The notes beneath the pieces were generated by a model, which was not told the DNA's origin, made no database searches, and saw nothing but the letters and a program-made list of their open reading frames with translations. From the NCBI RefSeq assembly GCF_010668395.1, contig NZ_WUEY01000032.1, forward strand, positions 1 to 49,055: a DNA stretch of 49,055 nt, read 5' to 3'. Shown here piece by piece: positions 35,463-43,431 of the stretch. A program made the translations under genes and the position numbers. Source of the stretch: Martinezella lusitana (GTDB lineage: Bacteria; Pseudomonadota; Alphaproteobacteria; Rhizobiales; Rhizobiaceae). The number at the start of each line of letters is the position of its first letter. Position 1 is the stretch's first letter.

Positions 35463-36305
35463 CTATTCAGCCGGGAAATCCGTGGCAAGACCCGCCTCAC
35501 GCCATGCCGCGACCTCTTCAAGAGCCGCATTGAGGCGCTTCGCCACCTGGTCGACGCCGAAGGCGCCGAACACGAAATGCCGAGGCGCATCCTCCCTGCC
35601 GGCAATGGCGATGATGGCGGCAGCGGCGCGGGCCGGATCACCCGGCTGCTTGCCGCTCACCTGTTTGGTGCCCGCAAGGCGAACGCCGGCGGTCTCGGCA
35701 TAATCAGCGATCTTGTTCGGCGTCTGGGTCATGGAGCGTCCGGCCCAGTCGGTCCGGAACGGTCCGGGCTCGATGCAGGTGACCTTGATGCCCAACGGCT
35801 TGCCTTCCGCCGCGAGCGCGTCCGAGAAACCCTCGACCGCGTGCTTGCTGGTGGCGTAATAACCGGAACCCGGAAAGCCGATGATGCCAGCGACCGAGGT
35901 GATGTTGATCACATGTCCGCTTCGTTGATCGCGCATGAGCGGCAGGATTGCGCGTGTCATCGCAAAGAGACCGAAGACGTTCGCGTCGAACTGCCTGCGG
36001 ATTTCCGCCTCCTCGCCTTCCTCGATCGTTGACATGTAACCGTAGCCGGCATTGTTCACGAGGATATCGACGCGGCCGAATTTCGCCTTCGCGGCCGCCA
36101 CCGCCGCCTCGATTTCGTCGGGCTTGGTCACGTCGAGATCGAGAGCGAGCACTGTATCGTCATGGCCATTGGCGAGATCGGCCAGCCGCGCCTTGTCACG
36201 TGCCGTGGCAACCAGGCGGTCGCCCTTCGCGATAACCTGCCTGGCGAGTTCGTTGCCAAACCCGGTCGAGCAGCCGGTGATGAACCATACCGGTGAATTT
36301 TCCAT
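35463..36305 (-). CDS. Short-chain dehydrogenase/reductase, intact
   Basis: A protein of 280 residues. The cofactor motif is ITGCSTGFGNELAR, NNAG is intact (ILVNNAGYGYM), catalytic Ser is in NITSVAG and Tyr/Lys in YYATSKHAVEGFSDAL; IEPGPFRTDWAGR is typical of this subgroup. The start ATG 36305 follows GGAGAAAC. It is the only complete gene in the 33.6-38.3 kb debris field. The nearby SDR fragment (36862-37345) shares the PG.FRTDWAGRSM motif, so the two are related copies. Substrate unknown. Confidence 0.88.
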   Translation of the reverse strand: MENSPVWFITGCSTGFGNELARQVIAKGDRLVATARDKARLADLANGHDDTVLALDLDVTKPDEIEAAVAAAKAKFGRVDILVNNAGYGYMSTIEEGEEAEIRRQFDANVFGLFAMTRAILPLMRDQRSGHVINITSVAGIIGFPGSGYYATSKHAVEGFSDALAAEGKPLGIKVTCIEPGPFRTDWAGRSMTQTPNKIADYAETAGVRLAGTKQVSGKQPGDPARAAAAIIAIAGREDAPRHFVFGAFGVDQVAKRLNAALEEVAAWREAGLATDFPAE

Positions 36306-36377
36306 CTCGTTTCTCCTTTTGATTGACCGAGGCGCATTGCGCCGAGGCCGAATGGATTTCTTGTCCTCGGTGGATAT

Positions 36378-36521
36378 TCATGCCGCAGCGTCGAGCTGGG
36401 CGAACCCGTCATAGGGATGAAGAGCTTTGTGGATCAGTTCGTCCGTCGAGTACGGACCATGGCTGTCCGCCGTATTGATGAAATTCACACCGACCATTTT
36501 TACGGTTTCTTCTGGTTTCAT
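36378..36521 (-). pseudogene. Aldo/keto reductase fragment
   Basis: From ATG 36521 the frame reads MKPEETVKMVGVNFINTAD, then SHGPYSTDELIHKALHPYDG, and stops at 36378. This is the beta-strand and catalytic Asp region (family: LGVNF.DTAD.YG...SE..I..AL) of an aldo/keto reductase; the catalytic Tyr position is His here. Both flanks are missing. It is distinct from the intact reductase at 46349. Confidence 0.55.
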
Positions 36522-36775
36522 TATCTGTAAGAGCCCGTGCCGGCTCGGACGGCGATGACAAGACCTGTCGTCAGGATGATCCGGCCGACGATCTGCAGCG
36601 TGGCCGTGGCATACCGCAAGAATGCGAGATCCGCGGCTTGAAGACCCGCCACTATCCCCTGTCGGGAGACGGCGAGATAGCCGCCCCATATGAGCGCGGC
36701 CAGACATCCATGGAGCCATCCCAGTCGGGTTCTACTCACGGCGTTTCGAGGCTCGGCGATCGTGACAGATGACAT
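36521..36775 (-). pseudogene. EamA/DMT-family transporter, N-terminal fragment
   Basis: From ATG 36775, preceded by GGAAGGAACCGA, the frame gives LGWLHGCLAALIWGGYLAVS and RQGIVAGLQAADLAFLRY, the first helix and loop of an EamA-type drug/metabolite exporter. After about residue 58 the sequence no longer fits, and it stops at 36521, overlapping the next fragment's ATG. A working EamA protein has ten helices and about 300 residues. Confidence 0.55.
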
Positions 36776-36861
36776 GTTCGGTTCCTTCCGGAAGCGATAG
36801 TACGTCTGTTGCTGGGAAATCGGCCCTCGGCAACATGTGCCGGAAGGCCGATCTATCGAAG

Positions 36862-37345
36862 TCAGGCCCAGCAATTGCCTGACGCCTGGCCATCCGTGAA
36901 GTCGGTCGACAATGTTACGTCCTTCCAGGCGTCGTATTCCGCCTTGAGATCGGCCAACTTCCTGTCGACAAGTGCTGCAGCATCCGATCCGAGCAGCAGA
37001 TGGGCTGGCGGGTTGTCGCTGTTGGCGAGCCTTACCACCGCCTCGCCGAGCTTTGCCGGATTGCCGATCTGCTTGCCGCTCATCGACTGGCGTTTCTCGC
37101 GGATCGGGTCCATCAGGCTGTCATAGTCGTCGATCGCGCGCGGAGCGCGCTTCATCGAACGGCCGGCCCAGTCGGTGCGGAACGAGCCAGGCTCGACAGC
37201 CGTCACGGCGATCCCGAAGCCTTTAACTTCCTTGCCCAGCGCTTCCGACAGACCTTCGAGTGCGAACTTGGAGCCGTGATAGAAGCTCAGCTCACCCGAA
37301 AGGAATGGTCTCCCAGACAGGCCGACGGTTGTGCCGTTGCAATCC
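36862..37345 (-). pseudogene. SDR, C-terminal fragment
   Basis: The minus strand is open from about 37345 and contains SFYHGSKFALEGLSEALG (catalytic Tyr and Lys), VTAVEPGSFRTDWAGRSM and the C-terminus of a classical SDR. The N-terminal cofactor-binding half is absent and no start codon fits. A TAG closes the frame just upstream of the homology. It is related to the intact SDR at 35463. Confidence 0.7.
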
Positions 37346-37408
37346 TACAAGTCGCTATAACGCGTTAAGTCGGGTCCGTTACCCCTTCCCGACGCCGGAA
37401 CCGTTCAA

Positions 37409-37723
37409 TCACCGTCGTATGATGGACAAGTCGATATAGCCGGTATCGCCACCTGCATAAAAGAATTCTTCACATGCGACGGCAAGCGACAGGTTTTGTG
37501 GAAAGTGTTCAATAAGGTTGGGGGTCGCCGAGCCGCTTTCGACTAACGCCGATGCACTCTTCTTCGCGAGACCTCCATTGACTGTCAATCTGCCGCGGCA
37601 GTGCTTGCGAAAGTAAGACGAAACATTCGAGAAAAGCGATGTGGCTGTGCCGTCCTCCGCCTTGAAATACTATCCATGAAAATAGGTGAGATCAAACTCG
37701 TTCAACCGCTCAAGAAGATAGCT
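37409..37723 (-). pseudogene. Old Yellow Enzyme/alkene reductase, C-terminal fragment
   Basis: Minus-strand translation from about 37723 gives ERLNEFDLTYFHG, an in-frame TAG, then SSYFRKHCRGRLTVNGGL, SASALVESG, PNLIEHF and FFYAGGDTGYIDLS before the stop at 37409. This follows the C-terminal third of NemA-type flavin reductases (FRK.Y.G.LI.NGGY ... YGG...GY.DYP). A short block equivalent to ADLVAFGRPFI is missing between ESGSA and TPNLI. Stop codon plus deletion make it nonfunctional. Confidence 0.6.
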
Positions 37724-38344
37724 ATATGACCTCCACAAGCCGAAGGAGGAGGAGGCCAACCTTTAATCGACGTGCCCTGGTCACCCAAAGTAACCGCGAT
37801 CATCGCAGCGAAGCATGCATTGAGGACTGGATCCGGCATGTTCCGCATGACGGAGTGCGAGCGATGTGCTCCTGGGGACGTTTTTGCGCCTTTGCGCACG
37901 AGCTGGAACGCAGAAGGAGGGGATGCGACGATATCGGTCGATGATACACCTCCTATGAAGTCGGACCCGGACCTCCCAGCGAAACGGTGGCCGTGCTATG
38001 AGCACCTGCTCGATCTGGGCTTGTTCGTCAAACGCTTCGGCCCATTCCAGCCTTCGCGCGGGCGCTTCCTCTCTTCTGCTACCGCAAATAACCGGAGAGC
38101 AAGATCAAGGAGATGCTCGACAAGATGTTGTGTCTGACGGTCCAGCTTGGGCTCCCATGCGCCATGATCACCGACGGGGATCGTCCATTGTCGTCGTTAA
38201 CCGCGACTGTGGGGGGCTGGGCTCGTTCAGCTAATCGCCACGGCGCTTGTCGTGAATATGCGAAGAGGCAGGTCGAATTGGTGGGTTTACAGCAGAAGCC
38301 CTTTTAAAATAGAGCTAGGAAGACATTCTGACCGGGCGCTCGAT
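37724..38344. other. Intergenic, no gene recognised
   Basis: Several frames of 60-120 codons occur on both strands, and one minus frame is almost open from about 38190 to 37702. None shows a ribosome site, domain or family resemblance. The right part must contain the promoter of the sigma factor gene. Confidence 0.4.
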
Positions 38345-38860
38345 ATGGCTGACGATGTACTCAAAGGATTATTCCTTGCACACAGGCGCGAGTTGCAGGC
38401 CTATCTGACAAGGAAGCTTCGCGACGCAGACACGGCTGCCGACCTCACCCAGGAAACGTTTCTGCGTTACGCGGAACTTGCCTCGCCGGCCGGAGGAGCG
38501 ATCTCCAACGAGCGGTCTTATCTCTACCGCACGGCCCACAATCTCGCGATCGATCACGTCCGCCAGAGCCAGCGCAGGAAGACCGATGCAACGCGCGATG
38601 ATGACATGGCCGATATTGCGGACGACCGGCCGACACTGGAAGACGAGGCCGATGCCCGACTGCGGCTCGAGCGCCTCCACCTGCTGATCGGCGAGCTTCC
38701 CGAGCTGACGCGCAAGATCTTCATTCTCAATCGAATAGATGGGCTCACCTATTCACAGGTCGCGGCCCACCTGGGAATATCCGATAGCAGCGTCCAGAAG
38801 CATCTTTCCAAGGCCTTGCTGCACATCACCACACGGCTTCGGAAGTCGGCTGCAAAATAA
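38345..38860 (+). CDS. fecI: FecI-like ECF sigma factor
   Basis: A protein of 171 residues. Region 2 is LTQETFLRYAELA ... SYLYRTAHNLAIDHVR, and region 4 ELTRKIFILNRIDGLTYSQV ... SSVQKHLSKALLH, both close to FecI-type iron-starvation sigma factors. It should direct RNA polymerase to the TonB receptor operon when released or activated by the adjacent FecR. ATG 38345 gives the standard length; the frame is open 31 codons further up without a ribosome site, and the site before 38345 is also weak. Confidence 0.9.
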   Translation: MADDVLKGLFLAHRRELQAYLTRKLRDADTAADLTQETFLRYAELASPAGGAISNERSYLYRTAHNLAIDHVRQSQRRKTDATRDDDMADIADDRPTLEDEADARLRLERLHLLIGELPELTRKIFILNRIDGLTYSQVAAHLGISDSSVQKHLSKALLHITTRLRKSAAK

Positions 38861-38902
38861 AATCCCGCCACGCTTACCGGATAGGGCACCTCGAAGCGTC
38901 CT

Positions 38903-39958
38903 ATGATTGCAGCGGTTCGAGTCGTGGTGAAACAGATACAGGATCCGGACGTGACAGACGCGGAAGAGGCAGGCAAGGAAATCGAGGAAGCGGCGGCCGA
39001 ATGGGTTATTCGTCTTGGGGCGGAGCATGTCTCGCCAGACGAGCGCCTCCGTTTTGAGAGATGGGTTTCCGCCGATGCCCGCCATCGCGACGCCTTTGAA
39101 CTTGCGAACCGCACATGGGGAGAGCTGGCGGGTCTCAAGCAGATCGTCGGAACGCAAGCCACGCGATCGATGCCGCGGCCATCTCACACGACACCAGCCT
39201 GTCCTCCGAAGCACCCATACCGATATCGGCCGGCGCTGGCGCTTGCCGCCACCCTTCTTCTCGCCATAGGCCTCGGCTTCTTCTGGTTTGGAAATCCATT
39301 TGCCCTGATGTCCGCCGATTATGCCACCGCCCCCGGCGAGCAAAAGACGGTAACGCTGACGGATGGAACCGTTGTCGACCTAGGCTCAAATTCTGCGCTG
39401 ACTGTTGAGTTCGACCAGCACGAGCGGCGTGTCGAGCTGCTTTCCGGCAGGGCTTACTTCACCGCCGCTCCCAGAGCCGGCAACGAGACGCGTCCCTTTG
39501 TCGTTAAAAGCGGCATCGGAACGGCGCAGGCTGTCGGCACGCAATTTGCCGTCGACAATGGTGATGACGGCGTTGACGTGACCGTCGTCGAACACAGGGT
39601 GAAGGTTACAGTCAACGGACCCACCGATACCGCGCACGACGTGCTATTGTCGCCGGGTCAGGCCGTGCGATATTCGGCGGACGGTGTCCTCGGCGAGATC
39701 GAACAGAAAGATGTCGACCAACTGACCTCATGGAGGCGAGGCAAGCTTATCTTCAACGACGTCCCACTTTCCAAGGTTGTGGCCGAGCTGAACAGATATC
39801 GGCGCGGTCGGATCGTCATCACACGGGATTCGCTTGCGCGTCTTCATGTCAGCGGGGTTTTCGATACCAGCGACTTGGGAAATTCTCTTGCCCGGATTGC
39901 TACGGAGCTCCAGATTCGCACCATTTCGGTTCCACCGTTTGTCACCATACTCTATTGA
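38903..39958 (+). CDS. fecR: FecR-like anti-sigma/signal transducer
   Basis: A protein of 351 residues. Cytoplasmic N-terminal domain (DUF4880, about 27-75: AAEWVIRLGAEHVSPDERLR), one membrane helix (about 110-128, LALAATLLLAIGLGFFWF), a periplasmic FecR domain (about 140-235: YATAPGEQKTVTLTDGTVV, GTQFAV) and a C-terminal signalling part (about 270-350: GKLIFNDVPLSKVVAELNRY). It relays receptor occupancy to FecI. The start lies 42 bp after fecI. The ribosome site is weak. Confidence 0.9.
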   Translation: MIAAVRVVVKQIQDPDVTDAEEAGKEIEEAAAEWVIRLGAEHVSPDERLRFERWVSADARHRDAFELANRTWGELAGLKQIVGTQATRSMPRPSHTTPACPPKHPYRYRPALALAATLLLAIGLGFFWFGNPFALMSADYATAPGEQKTVTLTDGTVVDLGSNSALTVEFDQHERRVELLSGRAYFTAAPRAGNETRPFVVKSGIGTAQAVGTQFAVDNGDDGVDVTVVEHRVKVTVNGPTDTAHDVLLSPGQAVRYSADGVLGEIEQKDVDQLTSWRRGKLIFNDVPLSKVVAELNRYRRGRIVITRDSLARLHVSGVFDTSDLGNSLARIATELQIRTISVPPFVTILY

Positions 39959-40020
39959 TTTTACTCAGTTAATTCAGCCAAATTAAAAAATTGCAAAAAA
40001 CCTTACTGAAAAACATGACT

Positions 40021-40058
40021 GAAATCGTCCTATTTTAAGAAGCGTCCGAGGGGGACGC
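40021..40058 (+). promoter_or_regulatory. Candidate FecI-type promoter with 5' hairpin
   Basis: GAAAT (40021-40025) and CGT (40043-40045) are 17 bases apart, like the -35 and -10 elements of iron-starvation ECF promoters (consensus close to GGAAAT/TAAAT and CGT). The -10 overlaps a hairpin, GCGTCC-gaggg-GGACGC (40042-40058), that lies 26 bp before the receptor ATG and would be in or near the leader RNA. AT-rich DNA extends upstream to 39959. Confidence 0.45.
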
Positions 40059-40084
40059 GAGACAGACGAATTCAGGGGCATTTC

Positions 40085-42550
40085 ATGACAGTGAAGGGGA
40101 AGAGCCTTGTTCGCTCGGCTTTGGTTGGACTTGCAGGGGCGACAAGCACGACGGCGCTGCTATTGGGAATGACGTTTGCGAGCGGCGCTTCCGCGCAGAG
40201 TGCCACGAGCAAGGCTGCCGCCGAGCCTGCAACGATCGTGTTCAAGATCCCGGCTCAAAGTCTGAACGCCGCCATCCTTTCGTTCGCAGACAAGGCCGGT
40301 ATCCAGGTCTTCTACGATACGGCGCGGGTGCAGGGACTGAAGAGCAGCGGCATAAGCGGTACGCTCACTCCTCAGGCCGCGCTCGGACGCATCCTGGCGG
40401 GAACAGGGCTCAGCTATCGCTTTACCGGCCCCAAAAGCGTGACGATCTCGGGATCGGAAGGCAATGGCAGCGCCTCCGCCACGGCAGGCGACGCGACCGC
40501 GCTTGCCCCCATCGTCGTGCAGGGAAGTGCGGAAAATGCCTGGGGGCCGATCCGCGGTTATGTGGCCACGCAAAGCGCGACGGGCACCAAGACCGACACG
40601 CCGCTCATCAAAACTCCGCAAACCATTTCAGTTGTCGGTCGCAAGGAAATAGAGACCCGCCAGGCCCAGAGCGTCAGTGATGCTCTGAGCTATGTTGCCG
40701 GCGTCGAGCAGCCGCTTGGTTCGGAATCACGCAGGGACAATCTCTACTCGCGCGGATTTCTTGCCAGCCAGTATCTCAACGGACTTCGCCTGACGGACGG
40801 CTCTTGGGGTATCAATCAGATCGACCCCTATCTTCTCGAAAGGGTCGAGCGGATCGGTGGGCCTGCTTCCGTATTGTACGGTCAGGCCTCGCCGGGCGGG
40901 ATCATCAGCATGGTCAGCAAGATGCCGACCGAAGAGCCGTTCCACGAAGTTTCCATTCAGGGCGGCAATTATGACCATCTGCAAGGTATGTTCGATTTCA
41001 GCGGCCCCGTCGATCCGGAAGGGCAGTTTCTCTACCGGCTGACCGGGCTCGGGCGCTTGGCCGACGCGCAGGTCGACTTCACCAAGGACAGGCGGCTCGC
41101 CGTTGCGCCGGCGGTCACCTGGAAACCAGACGAAGATACGAAGCTCACGCTGCTTGGCAGCTATCAGTACGATCCGGATCTCGGCGAATATTATACCCTC
41201 CCCTCGCAGGGAACGGTTCTTCCCAATCCCAATGGCAGGATCCCGACAAGCCGCAACATCGGTGATCCGAGCTTCGACATCTATTCGAGGAAAAGCAGCA
41301 CCATCGGCTATTCGTTCGAGCATAGCTTCAACGATTCGGTGACTGTTCGCCAGAACCTGCGCTACGGCAGCATGGATGCGAAATTCGGCGGCATACTTGC
41401 CTATGGGCTGCAACCGGATCTCAGGACGCTGAACCGCTACGCCCTGTACGATCGCGACCAGCTCGGCCAATTGACAGTCGATAATCAGGCCGAAGTCAAA
41501 TTCGATACGGGCGATATCGAACACAAGCTCCTCGTGGGCCTGGACTATCAGCGCACGACGCTGGAGCAGACCTTTGGCATAGACTTCAGCGTGCCAACCT
41601 TGGACATTTTCAACCCGGTTTACAATCTGGGAATTTCCCAGCCTGCCATAACCGGTCATACCTATCAGACCCTTAGCCAGCTGGGTGTTTATGCCCAGGA
41701 TCAGGTGACGTTGGACAGGCTGACCGTGGTCAGCGGCCTGCGTTACGATTGGACTGATACCGATACGGACGACCGGATCTCTGGTACGAGCCAGGACATC
41801 AAGGATCACAAGCCGACGGGGCGGCTGGGTGTTGTCTACCAATTCGACAACGGCATCGCACCCTATGCCAGCTATTCGACGTCGTTCCAGCCGACATCGG
41901 GAACGGACCGCTCCAGCAATCCGTTCAAGCCGACCGAAGGCAAGCAATACGAGATCGGCGTGAAATACCAGCCTGTCGGCTATGACAGCTTCATCACGCT
42001 TTCCGCATTCGATCTGCGTCAAACGAATGTCACGACGCCAGATACCTCCCCCGGAGGTACCGGTTTCTCGGTTCAAACCGGTGAAGTGCATTCAAGAGGC
42101 ATCGAACTATCGGCCGTGGCCAGCCTCGACGACGATCTCAATCTGCGCTTCAGCTATGCCTATCTGCTCGCGGTGAATTCAAAGACAAACGACCCGACAA
42201 CGCTTGACAAGCAGCTGGTCGGCACATCCAAGAACGCGGCTTCTCTGTGGCTCGACTACAAAGTGTCTTCCGGGCCGCTTAACGGCCTCGGGTTGGGCGC
42301 CGGGGTTCGTTATCGTGGCGATCGTTACGGCGATGATGCCAATACCTTCAAGGTACCCTCCTTCGCCCTGGTCGATGCGGCGATTTCCTATGATTTCGGT
42401 GCCGCAAATCCAAAGATGAAGGGTTGGAGGGCCGCGTTGAATGCCAGCAATCTCTTCGACAAGGAATATGTCGCAGCCTGCAATGGCGGGACGCTTTGCT
42501 ACTACGGCGATCGCCGCAGCGTCTTGGGCACGCTGACTTACCAATGGTGA
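40085..42550 (+). CDS. TonB-dependent siderophore receptor with STN signalling domain
   Basis: A protein of 821 residues. Signal peptide (to about ASAQS), STN domain (about 53-125: FKIPAQSLNAAILSFADKAG ... LAGTGLSYRF) that speaks to FecR, plug domain (about 175-285: IKTPQTISVVGRKEI, ERIGGPASVLYGQASPGG) and a 22-strand barrel ending LFDKEYVAACNGG ... LGTLTYQW. The C-terminus and plug resemble FhuA/FoxA-type hydroxamate siderophore receptors. It lies in the outer membrane. AGGGGC precedes ATG 40085. The STN domain together with FecI-FecR means the siderophore induces its own receptor. The exact siderophore is not readable. Confidence 0.93.
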   Translation: MTVKGKSLVRSALVGLAGATSTTALLLGMTFASGASAQSATSKAAAEPATIVFKIPAQSLNAAILSFADKAGIQVFYDTARVQGLKSSGISGTLTPQAALGRILAGTGLSYRFTGPKSVTISGSEGNGSASATAGDATALAPIVVQGSAENAWGPIRGYVATQSATGTKTDTPLIKTPQTISVVGRKEIETRQAQSVSDALSYVAGVEQPLGSESRRDNLYSRGFLASQYLNGLRLTDGSWGINQIDPYLLERVERIGGPASVLYGQASPGGIISMVSKMPTEEPFHEVSIQGGNYDHLQGMFDFSGPVDPEGQFLYRLTGLGRLADAQVDFTKDRRLAVAPAVTWKPDEDTKLTLLGSYQYDPDLGEYYTLPSQGTVLPNPNGRIPTSRNIGDPSFDIYSRKSSTIGYSFEHSFNDSVTVRQNLRYGSMDAKFGGILAYGLQPDLRTLNRYALYDRDQLGQLTVDNQAEVKFDTGDIEHKLLVGLDYQRTTLEQTFGIDFSVPTLDIFNPVYNLGISQPAITGHTYQTLSQLGVYAQDQVTLDRLTVVSGLRYDWTDTDTDDRISGTSQDIKDHKPTGRLGVVYQFDNGIAPYASYSTSFQPTSGTDRSSNPFKPTEGKQYEIGVKYQPVGYDSFITLSAFDLRQTNVTTPDTSPGGTGFSVQTGEVHSRGIELSAVASLDDDLNLRFSYAYLLAVNSKTNDPTTLDKQLVGTSKNAASLWLDYKVSSGPLNGLGLGAGVRYRGDRYGDDANTFKVPSFALVDAAISYDFGAANPKMKGWRAALNASNLFDKEYVAACNGGTLCYYGDRRSVLGTLTYQW

Positions 42551-43431
42551 TGCAAACGCGGCGGAGACATCTGTTGTCCCTTGCCGGTGGAGCGTACCTC
42601 GCGGTCCTCCCTCGGCAGGGCGTTTCCGCAACGTCTCCCGCTGCCAGGCGCATTGCCGTGCTGGATTGGACCCTGGCGGAGATGGCCCTGTCGTTAAATC
42701 TGGTTCCGGTAGCGCTCACGGAGGTGGCGGGCTATCGCGCCTGGGTTGGTGAGCCGCTGCTGCCGACCGATGTCGTCGAGCTCGGATTACGCGGCAATCC
42801 CAATCTCGAAATGCTGGTTCAGATCGCCCCGGATTTGATCCTCGCCAACGAAAACCAGGAAGCGTCCATATCGCTGCTGCCGCAGATCGCGCCCTGCCTG
42901 TCCGCATCCATCTACGCGGTCACGGGCTCGCCCTATATGCACGCGGCATCCGAACTGCGGCGGCTCGGCGGCAGGCTGGACCGCATCTCCGAAGCAGAGG
43001 CCGCCATCGCGACATCTGATCGCGCCATTGCAAGGGCGGCCGAGCAAGTGGCCGGCTTTTCGTGCCCTGTCTATCTCGCGCGTTTCGTCGATCCCGATCA
43101 TCTGATGATCTTCGGCCGGAACAGCCTCTTTCAGGACGTTCTCGATCGCATGGGCGTTGCGAATGCCTGGCAGGGTGCGACAAGTGCCTGGGGTTTCGGG
43201 ATTGTCGGCATCGATGCGCTTGTCTGCGAGAAAGAGGCGCATCTGCTCTATCTTGGCCTTGGGGCTCAGGATCTCGAACAGATCGCCGCCACGAGCGCTG
43301 TCTGGCGTAGCCTCGCCTTCGTCCGGCAAAAGCGGATCAGCATATTGCCGAGCATGTGGTTCTTTGGCGGTGTCGCAAGCGCCGGCCGCTTTGCAGATCA
43401 TGCCGGCATGGCACTGGCGGAATCGAAATGA
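42544..43431 (+). CDS. fhuD: FhuD-like siderophore-binding protein
   Basis: A periplasmic binding protein of about 295 residues. The N-terminus carries a twin-arginine-like signal (TRRRHLLSLAGGAYLAVL), as in FhuD; the mature domain includes RIAVLDWTLAEMALSL, PNLEMLVQIAPDLILAN and a C-terminal WFFGGVASA. Three in-frame starts are close together (ATG 42544, GTG 42547, ATG 42550), all overlapping the receptor stop, and none has a clear ribosome site; coupling to receptor translation is likely. It hands the ferric siderophore to the FhuB permease. Confidence 0.86.
   Translation: MVMQTRRRHLLSLAGGAYLAVLPRQGVSATSPAARRIAVLDWTLAEMALSLNLVPVALTEVAGYRAWVGEPLLPTDVVELGLRGNPNLEMLVQIAPDLILANENQEASISLLPQIAPCLSASIYAVTGSPYMHAASELRRLGGRLDRISEAEAAIATSDRAIARAAEQVAGFSCPVYLARFVDPDHLMIFGRNSLFQDVLDRMGVANAWQGATSAWGFGIVGIDALVCEKEAHLLYLGLGAQDLEQIAATSAVWRSLAFVRQKRISILPSMWFFGGVASAGRFADHAGMALAESK

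Noticed and set aside
37772..38137. 121-residue ORF upstream of the sigma factor
   Set aside because: Arginine/serine-rich tail and no domain or ribosome site; probably chance in high-GC DNA.
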